The notes beneath the pieces were generated by a model. That model was not told the origin of the DNA. It saw only the letters and a list, made by a program, of their open reading frames with translations, and searched no databases. A stretch of 34,761 nt of DNA from a bacterium (GTDB lineage: Bacteria; Auribacterota; Auribacteria; Auribacterales; Auribacteraceae), in contig JAGGZS010000023.1 of NCBI GenBank assembly GCA_021161885.1, forward strand, positions 1 through 34,761, written 5' to 3'. A program made the position numbers and the translations under genes. Positions 1-9,300 of the stretch are shown here, in pieces. Position 1 is the stretch's first letter; every line of letters starts with the position of its first letter.

Positions 1-39
1 AATCCGCATTATAACAAATTTAACACTCTTTTTTATATG

Positions 40-501
40 ATTTTATTTCGCAACACTCCCATCATAATGAGCAATAAAAAACAAGGACACCTATGAAAAA
101 GCTGCCTGTCAATTAACTTTTTTATTTTTTTGTCCATCATTTTGACTTGTTGATCAAAAAAGTTCAGGTTCAGAATTAGATTATCAAGCACTTTTATTGT
201 TTCTTCAGGCAGAACTAAATCCTTGAATAACTCTGCCGAGGATTTGCCGAATACATCGGTTGCGTCAAACCGGTATTATAGTTATCGAGCAGGCAATGAA
301 TTCGAGCTTTTATGCTTGTTTTGATTTTGACGAGATAAAACCTGTGTCTCAACCATTCCCGCTGACCACGGGTTCGCTGTGAAGCGATATATTATTTCGG
401 CAAAAAAATCTACTCTTAGCAATTGAGCCTAAGTTGTCTATGACAGTAACGTGAGAATATTTCTTGTGCAGATAGATTCCGATGTAATATGATTGGTTCA
501 T
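40..501 (-). pseudogene. IS110-family transposase remnant, frameshifted
   Basis: This is a decayed transposase of the IS110 family, whose DEDD nuclease carries out site-specific insertion. Reading from an ATG at 501, preceded by an AAGGAAG ribosome binding site, the protein begins MNQSYYIGIYLHKKYSHVTV, the usual IS110 N terminus. The first catalytic Asp, normally in GIDxHK, is Tyr here (GIYLHK). The frame ends at a TGA near 366. Homology continues in a second frame (EWLRHRFYLVKIKTSIKARI, about 365-245) and then a third (TDVFGKSSAELFKDLVLPEE onward, about 262-43). At least two frameshifts and a large internal deletion therefore separate the pieces, and the C-terminal Ser domain is absent. It cannot encode a working enzyme. 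The family call is from remembered motifs and is fairly secure; exact ends are not. Confidence 0.72.
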
Positions 502-594
502 GGTTGCTTCCTTTTTTTAAGTTTGCAAGACCATTATAACACCAACTGGTCTGTGCCGGGGCGGCCTTTTCATAGGTGTTGTAGATGCTAAGTA

Positions 595-650
595 ATTAGG
601 TAACGCTTTTAGTAAAAAATTATTATACTAAGCTAGGAGGATTACCTAAT
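595..650 (+). promoter_or_regulatory. Nested inverted repeat enclosing a Shine-Dalgarno sequence
   Basis: ATTAGGTAA (595-603) and TTACCTAAT (642-650) are perfect 9-bp inverted repeats. Inside them TTAGTA (609-614) pairs with TACTAA (626-631). The AGGAGG at 635-640 sits directly beside the outer right arm, and that arm contains the first two bases of the ATG at 649. A transcript starting upstream of 595 could fold and hide the start; one starting inside could not. A TATACT at 624-629 could be a -10 box. The function is inferred from layout only. Confidence 0.4.
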
Positions 651-816
651 GAAATATCACGATATAGCAATAGTAAAACGCTGTATCCCTATTTTAAAAA
701 AATATGAACGAACAAAATCAAAAGTAACCCCCCGTCTTTTTAAATTCGTAAAAGACCTCTGTGAAGCTCATCACATATCAAAAAAGGAGATATCAAGGTT
801 GTTATCCGTCAGATAA
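649..816 (+). CDS. Small protein, probable truncated transposase N terminus
   Basis: This 55-codon frame starts at an ATG nine bases after a perfect AGGAGG (635-640), which makes translation likely. The product is basic and helical, begins MKYHDIAIVKRCIPILKK, and ends in a helix-turn-helix-like stretch (CEAHHISKKEISRLL, residues 39-52). This resembles the DNA-binding N terminus of transposases, but I cannot name the family. The frame stops 11 bp before the left end of the IS3-family element at 828. It may be the stub of a larger gene broken by that insertion or an older deletion. No matching continuation is evident beyond the right end of the element at 2324. It may instead be a genuine short protein. 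No catalytic residues are present. Confidence 0.45.
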   Translation: MKYHDIAIVKRCIPILKKYERTKSKVTPRLFKFVKDLCEAHHISKKEISRLLSVR

Positions 817-827
817 AGTGGGACAGA

Positions 828-835
828 TGGGACAA
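828..835 (+). repeat. Left terminal inverted repeat of the IS3-family element
   Basis: TGGGACAA, followed by GTTTATTAG. It matches the inverted copy at the right end for 8 bp. A near copy (TGGGACAG) sits 9 bp upstream, so the true end is ambiguous. Confidence 0.5.
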
Positions 836-851
836 GTTTATTAGAGGAGAC

Positions 852-887
852 TTTCAACCGGATTATTCATGAATAATCCAGTTGAAA
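852..887 (+). repeat. 36-nt near-perfect palindrome in the IS leader
   Basis: The sequence is centred on CATG at 868-871. The inner 20 bp (860-879, GGATTATTCA then its exact reverse complement) is a perfect palindrome. One C/A mismatch (859/880) follows, then seven more pairs (TTTCAAC with GTTGAAA), for 17 of 18 pairs. It lies between the left end and orfA, so a transcript reading in from outside would carry a very stable hairpin 55 nt before the orfA start. IS elements often use such leader structures to block translation of incoming transcripts; that role here is inferred. Confidence 0.65.
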
Positions 888-942
888 TCTTACAGTTTTG
901 GCTCCATAATGGAAAAACATTTTTCCTGAAAGGAGTATCAAA

Positions 943-1278
943 ATGTCTCAATCTGACAAAATCGTAAAACAAATCAAAAAAGCTACCCGAAGAAAGTTTA
1001 CTGCTGAAGACAAAATACGTATTGTCCTTGAAGGTCTTCGAGGAGAAATCAGCATTTCTCAATTATGTAGACGGGAAAGTATTGCTCCATCAGTATATTA
1101 CAAATGGTCTAAATCCTTTCTTGATGCCGGTAAAAACGGTCTTACCAGAGCAACTGTCCGCAATGCTACCAGCGATGAAGTTCATCATCTAAGATCAGTG
1201 AACAACGACTTGAAACAAGCTGTTGCTAAACTCACTTTAGATATCATAAAGTATAAAAAAAGTCTGGGAATGTGGTAA
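943..1278 (+). CDS. IS3-family transposase OrfA (DNA-binding subunit)
   Basis: This 111-aa protein binds the element's ends and, as in other IS3 elements, forms the N-terminal part of the OrfAB transposase. Residues 15-70 (RRKFTAEDKIRIVLEGLRGE followed by ISISQLCRRESIAPSVYYKW) are the classic HTH_Tnp_1/IS3 helix-turn-helix. The C-terminal third is a helical, probably coiled-coil segment. The start is supported by AAAGGAG at 929-935, eight bases before the ATG. The last 7 bp overlap orfB, which is in the -1 frame. A run of seven A (1255-1261) precedes the overlap and could allow frameshifting, although it does not form an ideal X XXY YYZ heptamer in this frame. OrfA appears intact. Confidence 0.8.
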   Translation: MSQSDKIVKQIKKATRRKFTAEDKIRIVLEGLRGEISISQLCRRESIAPSVYYKWSKSFLDAGKNGLTRATVRNATSDEVHHLRSVNNDLKQAVAKLTLDIIKYKKSLGMW

Positions 1279-2303
1279 GAATCAAAAGAAGGTATCAAAG
1301 AATGAATTCACAAGATAAACTAAAAATTATCCGTCAAGTTGAGTCATCTCATAACATCAGCAGTGCGTTACATAGACTGGGCATAAACCGAAGTACTTAT
1401 TACAGATGGAAACATAAATTCAAATTGCTTGGTTCTGCAGGGTTATCTGACATCAACCCCATGGTTAATAAAAGATGGAACCAGTTAAGACCGAATGAAG
1501 AAGAAAAACTCTATGAACTGGCTTTATTTAAACCGGATTATTCATGCCGATAACTTGCATGGTATATTACGGATTATGAAGGGTTCAGCGTGTTAGAAAG
1601 CACCGTTTACAGGCGACTTAAGGCAAAAGGGCTTATCCCTGAACCTCGTATTAAAACGTTTGCTGCATCGCAGGAGTATAAAATCAAAACCACCGCGATC
1701 AACCAGCAATGGCAGACAGATGCCACCTACTTAAAAGTTAAACGGTGGGGATGGTTTTACTTAATCAGCGTACTTGATGATTTCAGCCGTAAAATACTTG
1801 CATGGGAATTACGATCATCAATGAGACACGAAGATTTCAGTTATGTTATAGAGCAGGCATGTGAATTTACAGGAATAGATAAAAAAGACAGTGAAAAGGA
1901 TACTTTTAACGTTAGATTAGTAACGGACAATGGTCCGGCTCTGATTAGTTCTGATTTCGCTGATTATCTGGAAGCTAAAGGGATAGGACATATATTCGCG
2001 TCACCTTATCATCGGCAAACCAACGGAAAAATTGAACGGTATCATAGGTCAGCTAAAGATAAAATATTATTGCATGTATGGGAATCACCGGACAAATTGA
2101 AAATTGAAATCGATAGGTTCATAAATTGGTATAACGGCTATCGTTATCATGAAGCTTTGGGCAATGTTACACCGGACGATGTCTATTTTGGTCGAAAAAA
2201 TTCTATACAGAATAAAAGAAAAATGCTACAAAAGAAAACTATGATAGCAAGAAAAAGGTTTAACAAAAATTCAACTGTAACAAGGGTCAAAACTCTCTCT
2301 TAA
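1272..2303 (+). pseudogene. IS3-family transposase OrfB with an in-frame nonsense codon
   Basis: OrfB is the DDE/RNase H-fold catalytic subunit. It starts at GTG 1272, or is reached by -1 frameshifting from orfA. The first 93 codons hold a second helix-turn-helix region and end at TAA (1551-1553). The same frame then continues without shift: LAWYITDYEGF leads into the GTG at 1590 and a 237-codon catalytic part. In relatives this junction reads like SPRELAW; here it is SCR-stop-LAW, so Glu (GAA) to ochre (TAA) is the simplest reading. Counting from 1590, the triad is D44 (WQTDATY), D113 (VTDNGP) and E149 (GKIERYH), with 35 residues between the last two, an exact D,D(35)E. The catalytic core is otherwise complete, so inactivation looks recent. 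Confidence 0.8.
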
Positions 2304-2316
2304 AATTTCAGCCGTT

Positions 2317-2324
2317 TTGTCCCA
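2317..2324 (-). repeat. Right terminal inverted repeat of the IS3-family element
   Basis: TTGTCCCA, the reverse complement of TGGGACAA at 828-835. It lies 13 bp beyond the orfB stop, which fits the compact right end of IS3 elements. Confidence 0.5.
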
Positions 2325-2374
2325 TTCTTTCTGAAAACGTACACCGGACAGCAGTGGTTTTTTCTCAAGCCTTA

Positions 2375-2404
2375 TTGACAATATAAGGATATTTAATGTA
2401 TATT
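2375..2404 (+). promoter_or_regulatory. Sigma-70-like promoter of the dehydrogenase gene
   Basis: A perfect -35 TTGACA (2375-2380) is followed after 18 bp by TATATT (2399-2404), a five-of-six match to the -10 consensus. It lies 35 bp before the ATG at 2439 and 50 bp beyond the IS3-family element, so the gene does not depend on the element for transcription. Confidence 0.55.
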
Positions 2405-2438
2405 TATAAAAAATTTTTAAATATGGAGAATTATAGTT

Positions 2439-3344
2439 ATGATAGCGATTACAGGCATATCCGGTTATATAGGTTTTCATCTTGCCCATTATCTTAAACA
2501 AGAAAAACAAAATTTTTTAGGACTCATAAAAAAAAACACCAATCAAGATGACATAAACCTTCTTGAACAAAATAAATTCCAATATAAATTTGTGGATTTC
2601 AACGATGAAGATACAATGGCGCAAGCTCTTAAAGATGTCGACATTATTGTCCATTTAATAGGCAGTATTTATCGTCCGAAACAAATGACTATGGAACAAA
2701 TGCACAAAGATATAACATCTATAATGGTCAGAGCGGCGATAAAAAATAAAGTAAAAAAAATAATCTATATCAGTGCAATAGGCTCAAAAAAGGATGCTGA
2801 AAGTGAATATCATAAAACAAAAGCCCTTGCCGAACAGGAAATCATCAACAGCGGTATCCCTTATGTTGTGCTGCGGCCTTCCTTGATTTTTGGAAAAATG
2901 TACGGCAGGAGAAACAGTAAACTGATAGATAAATTAGCGCAGTCAATATCTAATCTTCCGTTCATTCCTGTAATCGGATCAGGCAAAAACAAACTTCAAC
3001 CCCTTTTCGTTATGGATCTGGCAAGGTGTATTTTCGAATCAATTAACCCGAAAATAACCGGCGTTACCATAGAAATTGGGGGTCCGGAAATATTGCCTTT
3101 TGATGTAATCGCAAAAAAAATAGCCAAATCAATTAATATGGATAAAAAAACTTTAGTGAAAATTCCTAAACCTATTGCGGCTATGCTTGCGTGCGTAATG
3201 GAAAAGATAAGCGCCCAGCCGAAAATCACCAGAGACCAGATTCGCATGACCAAAAACGATAACGTATGCAGCTCAAACTTATCGGGTAAATATTTTTCGT
3301 TTACAAAAAAAAGTATGAACGATATTCTGAAGCATCTTGTTTAA
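2439..3344 (+). CDS. NAD(P)-dependent epimerase/dehydratase-like protein (atypical SDR, NDUFA9/NmrA type)
   Basis: This 301-aa protein is an extended or atypical short-chain dehydrogenase with a Rossmann fold. The dinucleotide-binding loop is at the very N terminus, TGISGYIG (residues 5-12, TGxxGxxG). VDIIVHLIG (residues 67-75) is the usual strand after the second half-fold. A YxxxK pair is present as Y124-K128 (EYHKTK), with a Ser at 112 in YISAIGS. The C-terminal half (VVLRPSLIFG, then a segment resembling VIGSGKNKLQPLFVMDLA) matches NDUFA9- and YbjT-like proteins, many of which bind NAD(P) without a proven substrate. The start follows GGAGA (2425-2429) with 9-nt spacing and a good promoter. 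It converges with the giant gene across a 35-bp AT-rich gap in which I see no strong terminator. The substrate cannot be read from the sequence. Confidence 0.8.
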   Translation: MIAITGISGYIGFHLAHYLKQEKQNFLGLIKKNTNQDDINLLEQNKFQYKFVDFNDEDTMAQALKDVDIIVHLIGSIYRPKQMTMEQMHKDITSIMVRAAIKNKVKKIIYISAIGSKKDAESEYHKTKALAEQEIINSGIPYVVLRPSLIFGKMYGRRNSKLIDKLAQSISNLPFIPVIGSGKNKLQPLFVMDLARCIFESINPKITGVTIEIGGPEILPFDVIAKKIAKSINMDKKTLVKIPKPIAAMLACVMEKISAQPKITRDQIRMTKNDNVCSSNLSGKYFSFTKKSMNDILKHLV

Positions 3345-3379
3345 TTAAAATTTTATAAAATATTTTTATATTGTAAAAA

Positions 3380-6300
3380 TTAAGCTGCTTCATCGAAATG
3401 AGCGCTTTGGTTAATAGCATCTATAACACTGCTGTTGACCGACCTTGCGTTTGCCTCAATCCGCAGGTATTTAGCAAAATTCTGCGTAACCGACATAATT
3501 CCAAGCGATTCAACACGGTGTATGAAATCGCCTAATTTAGGCGGATTGTCTTTATTGATCGCGCGTAATCTGTCGTATACCTGCTTGATAAAATAAAGAT
3601 CAAGCTGCTCCTTAACTTTTTGTTCCAATAATGTGAATTCTGTTCCAGATACAGCCTGATGTGATATAAAATGCATAAAAACAGATGCGACATCTTGTTT
3701 TTCCACTTCTTTAGCCATAAGTTTTTTGAAAAGCAGGTCGCGAATAACCAAATCTTTTGTCCTGAATTTTTGTTCGACTTTCGCTTTAAGTTCCGTATCA
3801 AGCGAAGGCAGGACTTTGGAATAAAAAATATCCGTTAAACTGCTGTATGTAAAAATTTTTCCTTTAATAGCGTCTGCCTGCCGTATAAAATCGTTAAATA
3901 CAGCCATAATATCGCCTATTTTAGAATTACTATCTTTATCGAGTATAATACGGTCGCTAATATCTATTATTTTTATATCATTAGGAACTTTTTTAGACCC
4001 GAATGACCTTAGAATATCTATCATAAACACAGCTTTGCTATTTTCAAGCATTCCCTGCATAACCAATCCTGAATCGACAATTTGGTAACGCAATCCGTTA
4101 TTCTGTGAATACTCGGCAAGTTTTCCGCCGGGTATATCTATCATCTTAACCCTGCCGGCAATATCTGATTCGGAAAGATCGGGATACTCGGTTTTTATTA
4201 ATCCTATAAGCTCGTCAACCGATTTGACTGTAACGATGAAATCAAACAGATTGTTACTTGAATCACCTTCCCTGCGTTCAGTAGTTTTATCAAGTTCAGT
4301 TTTAAAAATGCCTGTATTTTTATCATTTAATGAAATAGCCACAAAAACAGCCTGACGCCCTTCATTTTTACGGTTTTCCATCTTAAATTTCCTGAATGTT
4401 TCTTTTAGCATAAAATTAGCCGGAGACAATTCGCCTAATATCAATTCCTTCGGGAACAAGAACAAATCGGGTTTAGACATTGTTGCCTTAATAACATTTA
4501 CGGATTTACGCAAAAGGCTTTTTGAGATTTCAAAATCAGCCTTATCAGGAACATAGTCGAAGTCGATATCAAGTTCTAACTCGAAAATTTCCCGGAGCTG
4601 TGAGATGATTTCATTAATCTCAACCGGAGATAGCGGACGGGTTTTCTTTATATTGCCCATTTTAATAATACGGTCTATCAAAGGTTTATATCTTTGGTTC
4701 TCTAACCCGTTTAATGTTAAGGTTTCTATTATGTCAGGCAGTTTATTGCCGAAATAATCTCGTAACCGCGCGGCTTTTATATTTAAGTCCGCATCAGTTA
4801 AAGCAGAATTTTCAGGCAATGATTTCAGGTATTCCCTTGCGCCTATATGGATAAGAACTTCTTCCATACCGCCTCTTAATAATGCATCGAAAAACCCCTG
4901 TCCGAGAAAAATCACTTTTTGCCCGCCAATTACGCGCGCGTCTGTAAAATGGTAACCGTTTAATGTTGTACTGATTCCGTAAGAGCCGTCATTAGAAGGT
5001 ATAACCGCTATCTTAGCTTGTTTAATGTAATCAAGCACATTTTGCAGTAATTCAGCGGTTTTCGGATTGTCTTTGTTCAATGTATTGATACGGGTTTGTA
5101 TAGAATTCATACCTATTTCAAGCATTTTCGCTTTTAATCCGCGAGGCACAAGATTTTCCACTCCGCCCGCTTCATCAATTGCCGTATTTATTATTCTGTC
5201 CGTGAATTCCTGAGCGTCAACCGCTGATTTTACAATTTCCTCTTCAGTTCCGCCTATTTGTTTCTGAACAAATTCGCTTACAAAATCCTGAATTGATAAA
5301 AGCACAGCTTTGCTTACCGGTTTCTTATCAGATAGTTTAAACTTTTCGATCACCTTGCTGTACATGCCATTTACAAATGTATCGAACTTAAGGCTATCCG
5401 CATCAAGGTTATATAATAATTGCGACACAGGTAAATCGGAATAAAGCAAAATATAGCTTCGCAGTTTTTCTATGGTAAATGAACTTACCTCTACAGGTCG
5501 CTCAATGTTTCTGTTTTTATCTATAGATTTATAAGTTGCGTTATCTGCGGGAGTTTCCATATTGTCGTCAGCCTCAAGTTCTGTCTTTGAAGTAACCGGC
5601 GCAATCTGATTGGCTATTGTATGATATTTTGCTTCCAGTTGTTGGGCATCTTCAATATTTCCGGATATCCATTTCCTTAATTCACGGGTTAGTTCAGCTC
5701 GTTTAGCATCGGTTAAATCTTGCCATGATTTATCGATAATACCAGCTATATTTAACGCTTTTTTCTGCCACAGGTGCATTTCGACCACTTCATGCATGGC
5801 TAATGTTTTATCATAGGCTTTTTCGGCGATATAGATGCAATTAAGCTCTATTCCTGCATGGGCGCGTTGTACCCCGGTTAAAACCGAAGCGTTCTTAACG
5901 ATATAAACTCTGACAGGGTTGCCGTCGTAAACTATTTCTCCAGACCGGATAAGATTGCCGGATAATACTGCTTTACGAATAGCCTTGTTCACATTGCTGT
6001 GAGAACCGGCTTTTATGCCCACATCAGCTATATTAATATCGTCTTCGTGTTCTCCCACAACGCCTCTCATGGTATTATCGCTTTTTTCTTCCTGTATATA
6101 TTGAGCATGAAAATGTTTCTGCATAAGATGCACTATCTCCGGGTCGATAAGCGACATAGTTATTGAGCCCGGATAAAATTGTTCAAGAATATTAGCGAAA
6201 TTAGTGAACGTATCGGACAACAATCCTTTACCTCTGAGTTTATCTTTATTTTCCCTTCCAAGTGAAAGGTAATTCAAATGTGTATATTTGAGTTCAGGAT

Positions 6301-9300
6301 AGATTGTAAAATCTATGAGGAATAAACCGTAATCCTGCGATAAATTACCGCGTAAAACATTGTAAAGGTTCTTTTTAATATTACCAGCCGTATCAACAAG
6401 CACGCGGAAATCTATTTTATCTTTTTGTTTTTCACTTGTAATAAGAGTAACAACCTGAGCCTCGGGAACATCTTCAAGCTGCGCCTCAACCATAACTTTA
6501 TTTGTCATAAAAGAACTATGTGTTTGAATAACTAAAGCTGTGTTCCCGTTATTAATTTCTGTTAAGGTATTCCACAAATTAGGGGCAATCCATAAAGAAA
6601 CGGGCAGTTTAGTTATGTTCTCCTGTGTTAATTCCTTATTTGCTTGTTCTATTTGTGATGCCGGTTTTTGCGGTTGTTTGGTTTGCATTTTTTTCTGTAT
6701 TTTTTGAGAGGATTTTAATTCTTCCGCAGATATTCCTTCAAGGGTTATCTCACCTTTTTGTTGATTTGTTCCGTCTTTGATGGTGCCTGTCATTTGATTA
6801 TTAAAATCAGATTCATAGGCAGCGTCAAAATATTTAGCCATTAAATGTTTGCTTGACGGATGAAGTATTTCGGCGGTTATTTTACCCGGATAATAATGTT
6901 CAAGAATATTCACAAACCGCTCAAAAGTATTTATCATCAGTTTATTGCCCTGAAGCTGATCGGTATAAACGCGTCCAATACGCATATTGTTGAAATGAAT
7001 CATATCCTCTTTGAAATATTTTCTAAATGCCAGTAAATATTCGAATTCACCATCATAATCTACTCTGCCGCTTATAATCTGTTTTATATTTTTACGCACA
7101 TAACCCGCCTTATCGGCTATAACCCTATGATCTACGTAATCGGAATTAAAATCGCTCATAATAATGACAACCATTTGATCGTCGTCTATTAATGCTAATT
7201 GGTCTGTCAGGTCTTTTCGATTCGCCGCATTGATGCCATGCGCCTGTATAACTACAGGAGGTTTACCGTTATTAATGGCTGAAAAAGCATTCCATAAATC
7301 ATCTGCAATCCAAGCCGCAGCAGGCAATTGGTCAATAGTTTCATCTTTAATTTCATATTTATCCGTTTGCTTTTGAGATATGTCAGTTTCATCGAAACCC
7401 GATTGTAAATTAATGTATACGTTTTTATTTACAAGAAATTGTTTTAAAGAATCGGCTATGTTCTCAAGTTCAGTTTTATGCCAAGTTCCTATTCTTAATA
7501 TTTTGTCTTTACCTTTATTTTGATCGATTATATCCGTTAAATCTGCGTAAGCGCTGGATAGAAAATCTAAACCGTCTACCTTATCTGATGCGAGAATTCC
7601 CTCAAAAAGCATTTTTACTGTAAAAATGTCGGTATCAAGAGTCGATGACAATTGCGGATAATTATTTTTAACTATGCCGGATACTACATTATTGAAATAC
7701 CGCGCCATAAACATTAATAAATCGGAATATTTATCTGTTGATGATACGTATCCCAAGTCGACAATAGCCGCATTATAACCTGCATCTTTATCACCGGAAA
7801 CCATTATATTGCTGGGGTTTCTGTCATAATAAAGTTTAATGAAATTGAAATTTTTATGTACTTGATACAGTGCTCCGACTCCGACTTTTAAAATATCAGA
7901 TAACCGTTTCATATATTCACTGGCTTTTTCATTTGGTTTCATCATTAACTGTCCTGAAATTATTTTGCCGTCCCTATTTTCAACCAACATAGGTTCGCCT
8001 GGCAAAACAGATTCTGTATACACATCAAAAACAGGTTCAGCAGCAATTTCCCCGGGTTTAAACGCTCGTGAAGCAACCAGCGGCACAAGATCGGTTTTTC
8101 CTTTTCCCCTTTTTTCTCCATAAGCAAGAATAAGGTTAATATTTTCTATATCGAATTTTGAATCCGGACGCCGTTTGGATTTTAAAATAAACTGCATCGG
8201 CTGGTGTTCGCCCTTAACAAAAACAGTTATTTTATGGGCATATTTAAAATAACCTCTGCCTATATAATCGATATGAATGGATTCAATCATATCTTCGGTT
8301 ATATCTTTACGGTCAAACAATACGAATAATGTTCTTCGCAAAAGATTAGTTTCCTTTAAAGACTTTGTTATTTCCTCTGTAATTTTCGGACCGTTATTGA
8401 CAAGTCCGTCCTCATTATAAAAATCGGGAAAGGTACCGTTATATTTTTCAGAATAAGTTACAGTCCACTGCATACGTTGTTTTTGTTTGGTATCCGCCAC
8501 CTTTGGCATAAACTTTTTTATAACCCGCCATCCAGCTGTTGTTTGTTCTATGCCGGCGTTATTATCAAGCATATTGTCTAACATTGTGTAGAGTTTATCG
8601 TTAAAAGATTTTGCCTTTTCCGCGATACGTTTATCTTTAGCATTGTCTATCCACCATGACAACTCCCGTCTTGCTGTTATAAAATCGGTATTGCGAGAAT
8701 ATGGAGTATCAACTAAACTTTCAAACAAATTAATAATCTCTTCAGCGTTTGGAGCGTAATCAAAAGCATATTCATGCCGGAACTGATCTAACTGGAATAA
8801 AATAAGTTTTAAATGTTCCGACTCATCACGCGATCTGAGCAGGCCGCCTATTTCTAATCCCATCGACTTAGCGAGTTTGGAAATCAACTCATCATAAGGC
8901 AATGTAATATCCATATCGTCAAGTATTCCTATCATTTTCGCAGGCAAAGTTCCGTTATCAATAAATGTTAATACATCAATTAAAAAGGCTTTATTGGAAA
9001 ACGCCGGTTTGATTTGTTCAATAAAATTTTCAAGCGGCATTTTCGCTTTCTCCAGCCCGGACAGAAGCTGTTGCAAACTTTCCCTGAACTGTACGCTTTC
9101 CCATACCTTTAATTCTGATTCATCTTTAGGGGACAACCCTGCTTCATGGAGCAGTTCATGACGCAGGAACATTTTGAATAATAACTCGATTACCACCGGA
9201 TTTTTTATTTGAAAAATAGCTTTGTTTATTCCGATAAAATTATCGTCCAGATGATTTTCAGCTATGCGAAACGATTTAGTCAGCATAACAAAATCTATTT

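Larger units (their letters stand above)
828..2324 (+). mobile_element. IS3-family insertion sequence, inactivated copy
   Basis: The element is bounded by TGGGACAA at 828-835 and its inverted copy TTGTCCCA at 2317-2324, giving 5'-TG...CA-3' ends as in IS3-family elements and a length of about 1.5 kb. It carries a helix-turn-helix orfA and an overlapping DDE-transposase orfB in the -1 frame, the standard IS3 layout. OrfB contains a nonsense codon, so this copy is probably immobile unless helped in trans. I see no target-site duplication: flanks are ...ACAGA on the left and TTCTT... on the right. A second TGGGACA at 819-825 lies just outside the left end, so the boundary could be 9 bp further out. 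Confidence 0.75.

Noticed and set aside
841..1062. Minus-strand 73-codon ORF over the start of the IS3-family element
   Set aside because: It overlaps orfA and the leader palindrome, has no recognisable protein features, and is a shadow of the coding strand.
1551..1553. Programmed stop-codon readthrough in orfB
   Set aside because: IS3 elements regulate by frameshifting near the orfA/orfB overlap, not by readthrough at this conserved SPRE position; simple inactivation explains it better.
1545..1560. Frameshift in the IS3-family orfB
   Set aside because: The two parts are in the same frame (1551 and 1590 differ by 39 bp), so it is a nonsense codon and not a frameshift.
3345..3379. Bidirectional terminator between the dehydrogenase and the giant gene
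   Set aside because: The gap is AT-only with very weak dyads and no GC stem; nothing can be claimed beyond AT-richness.
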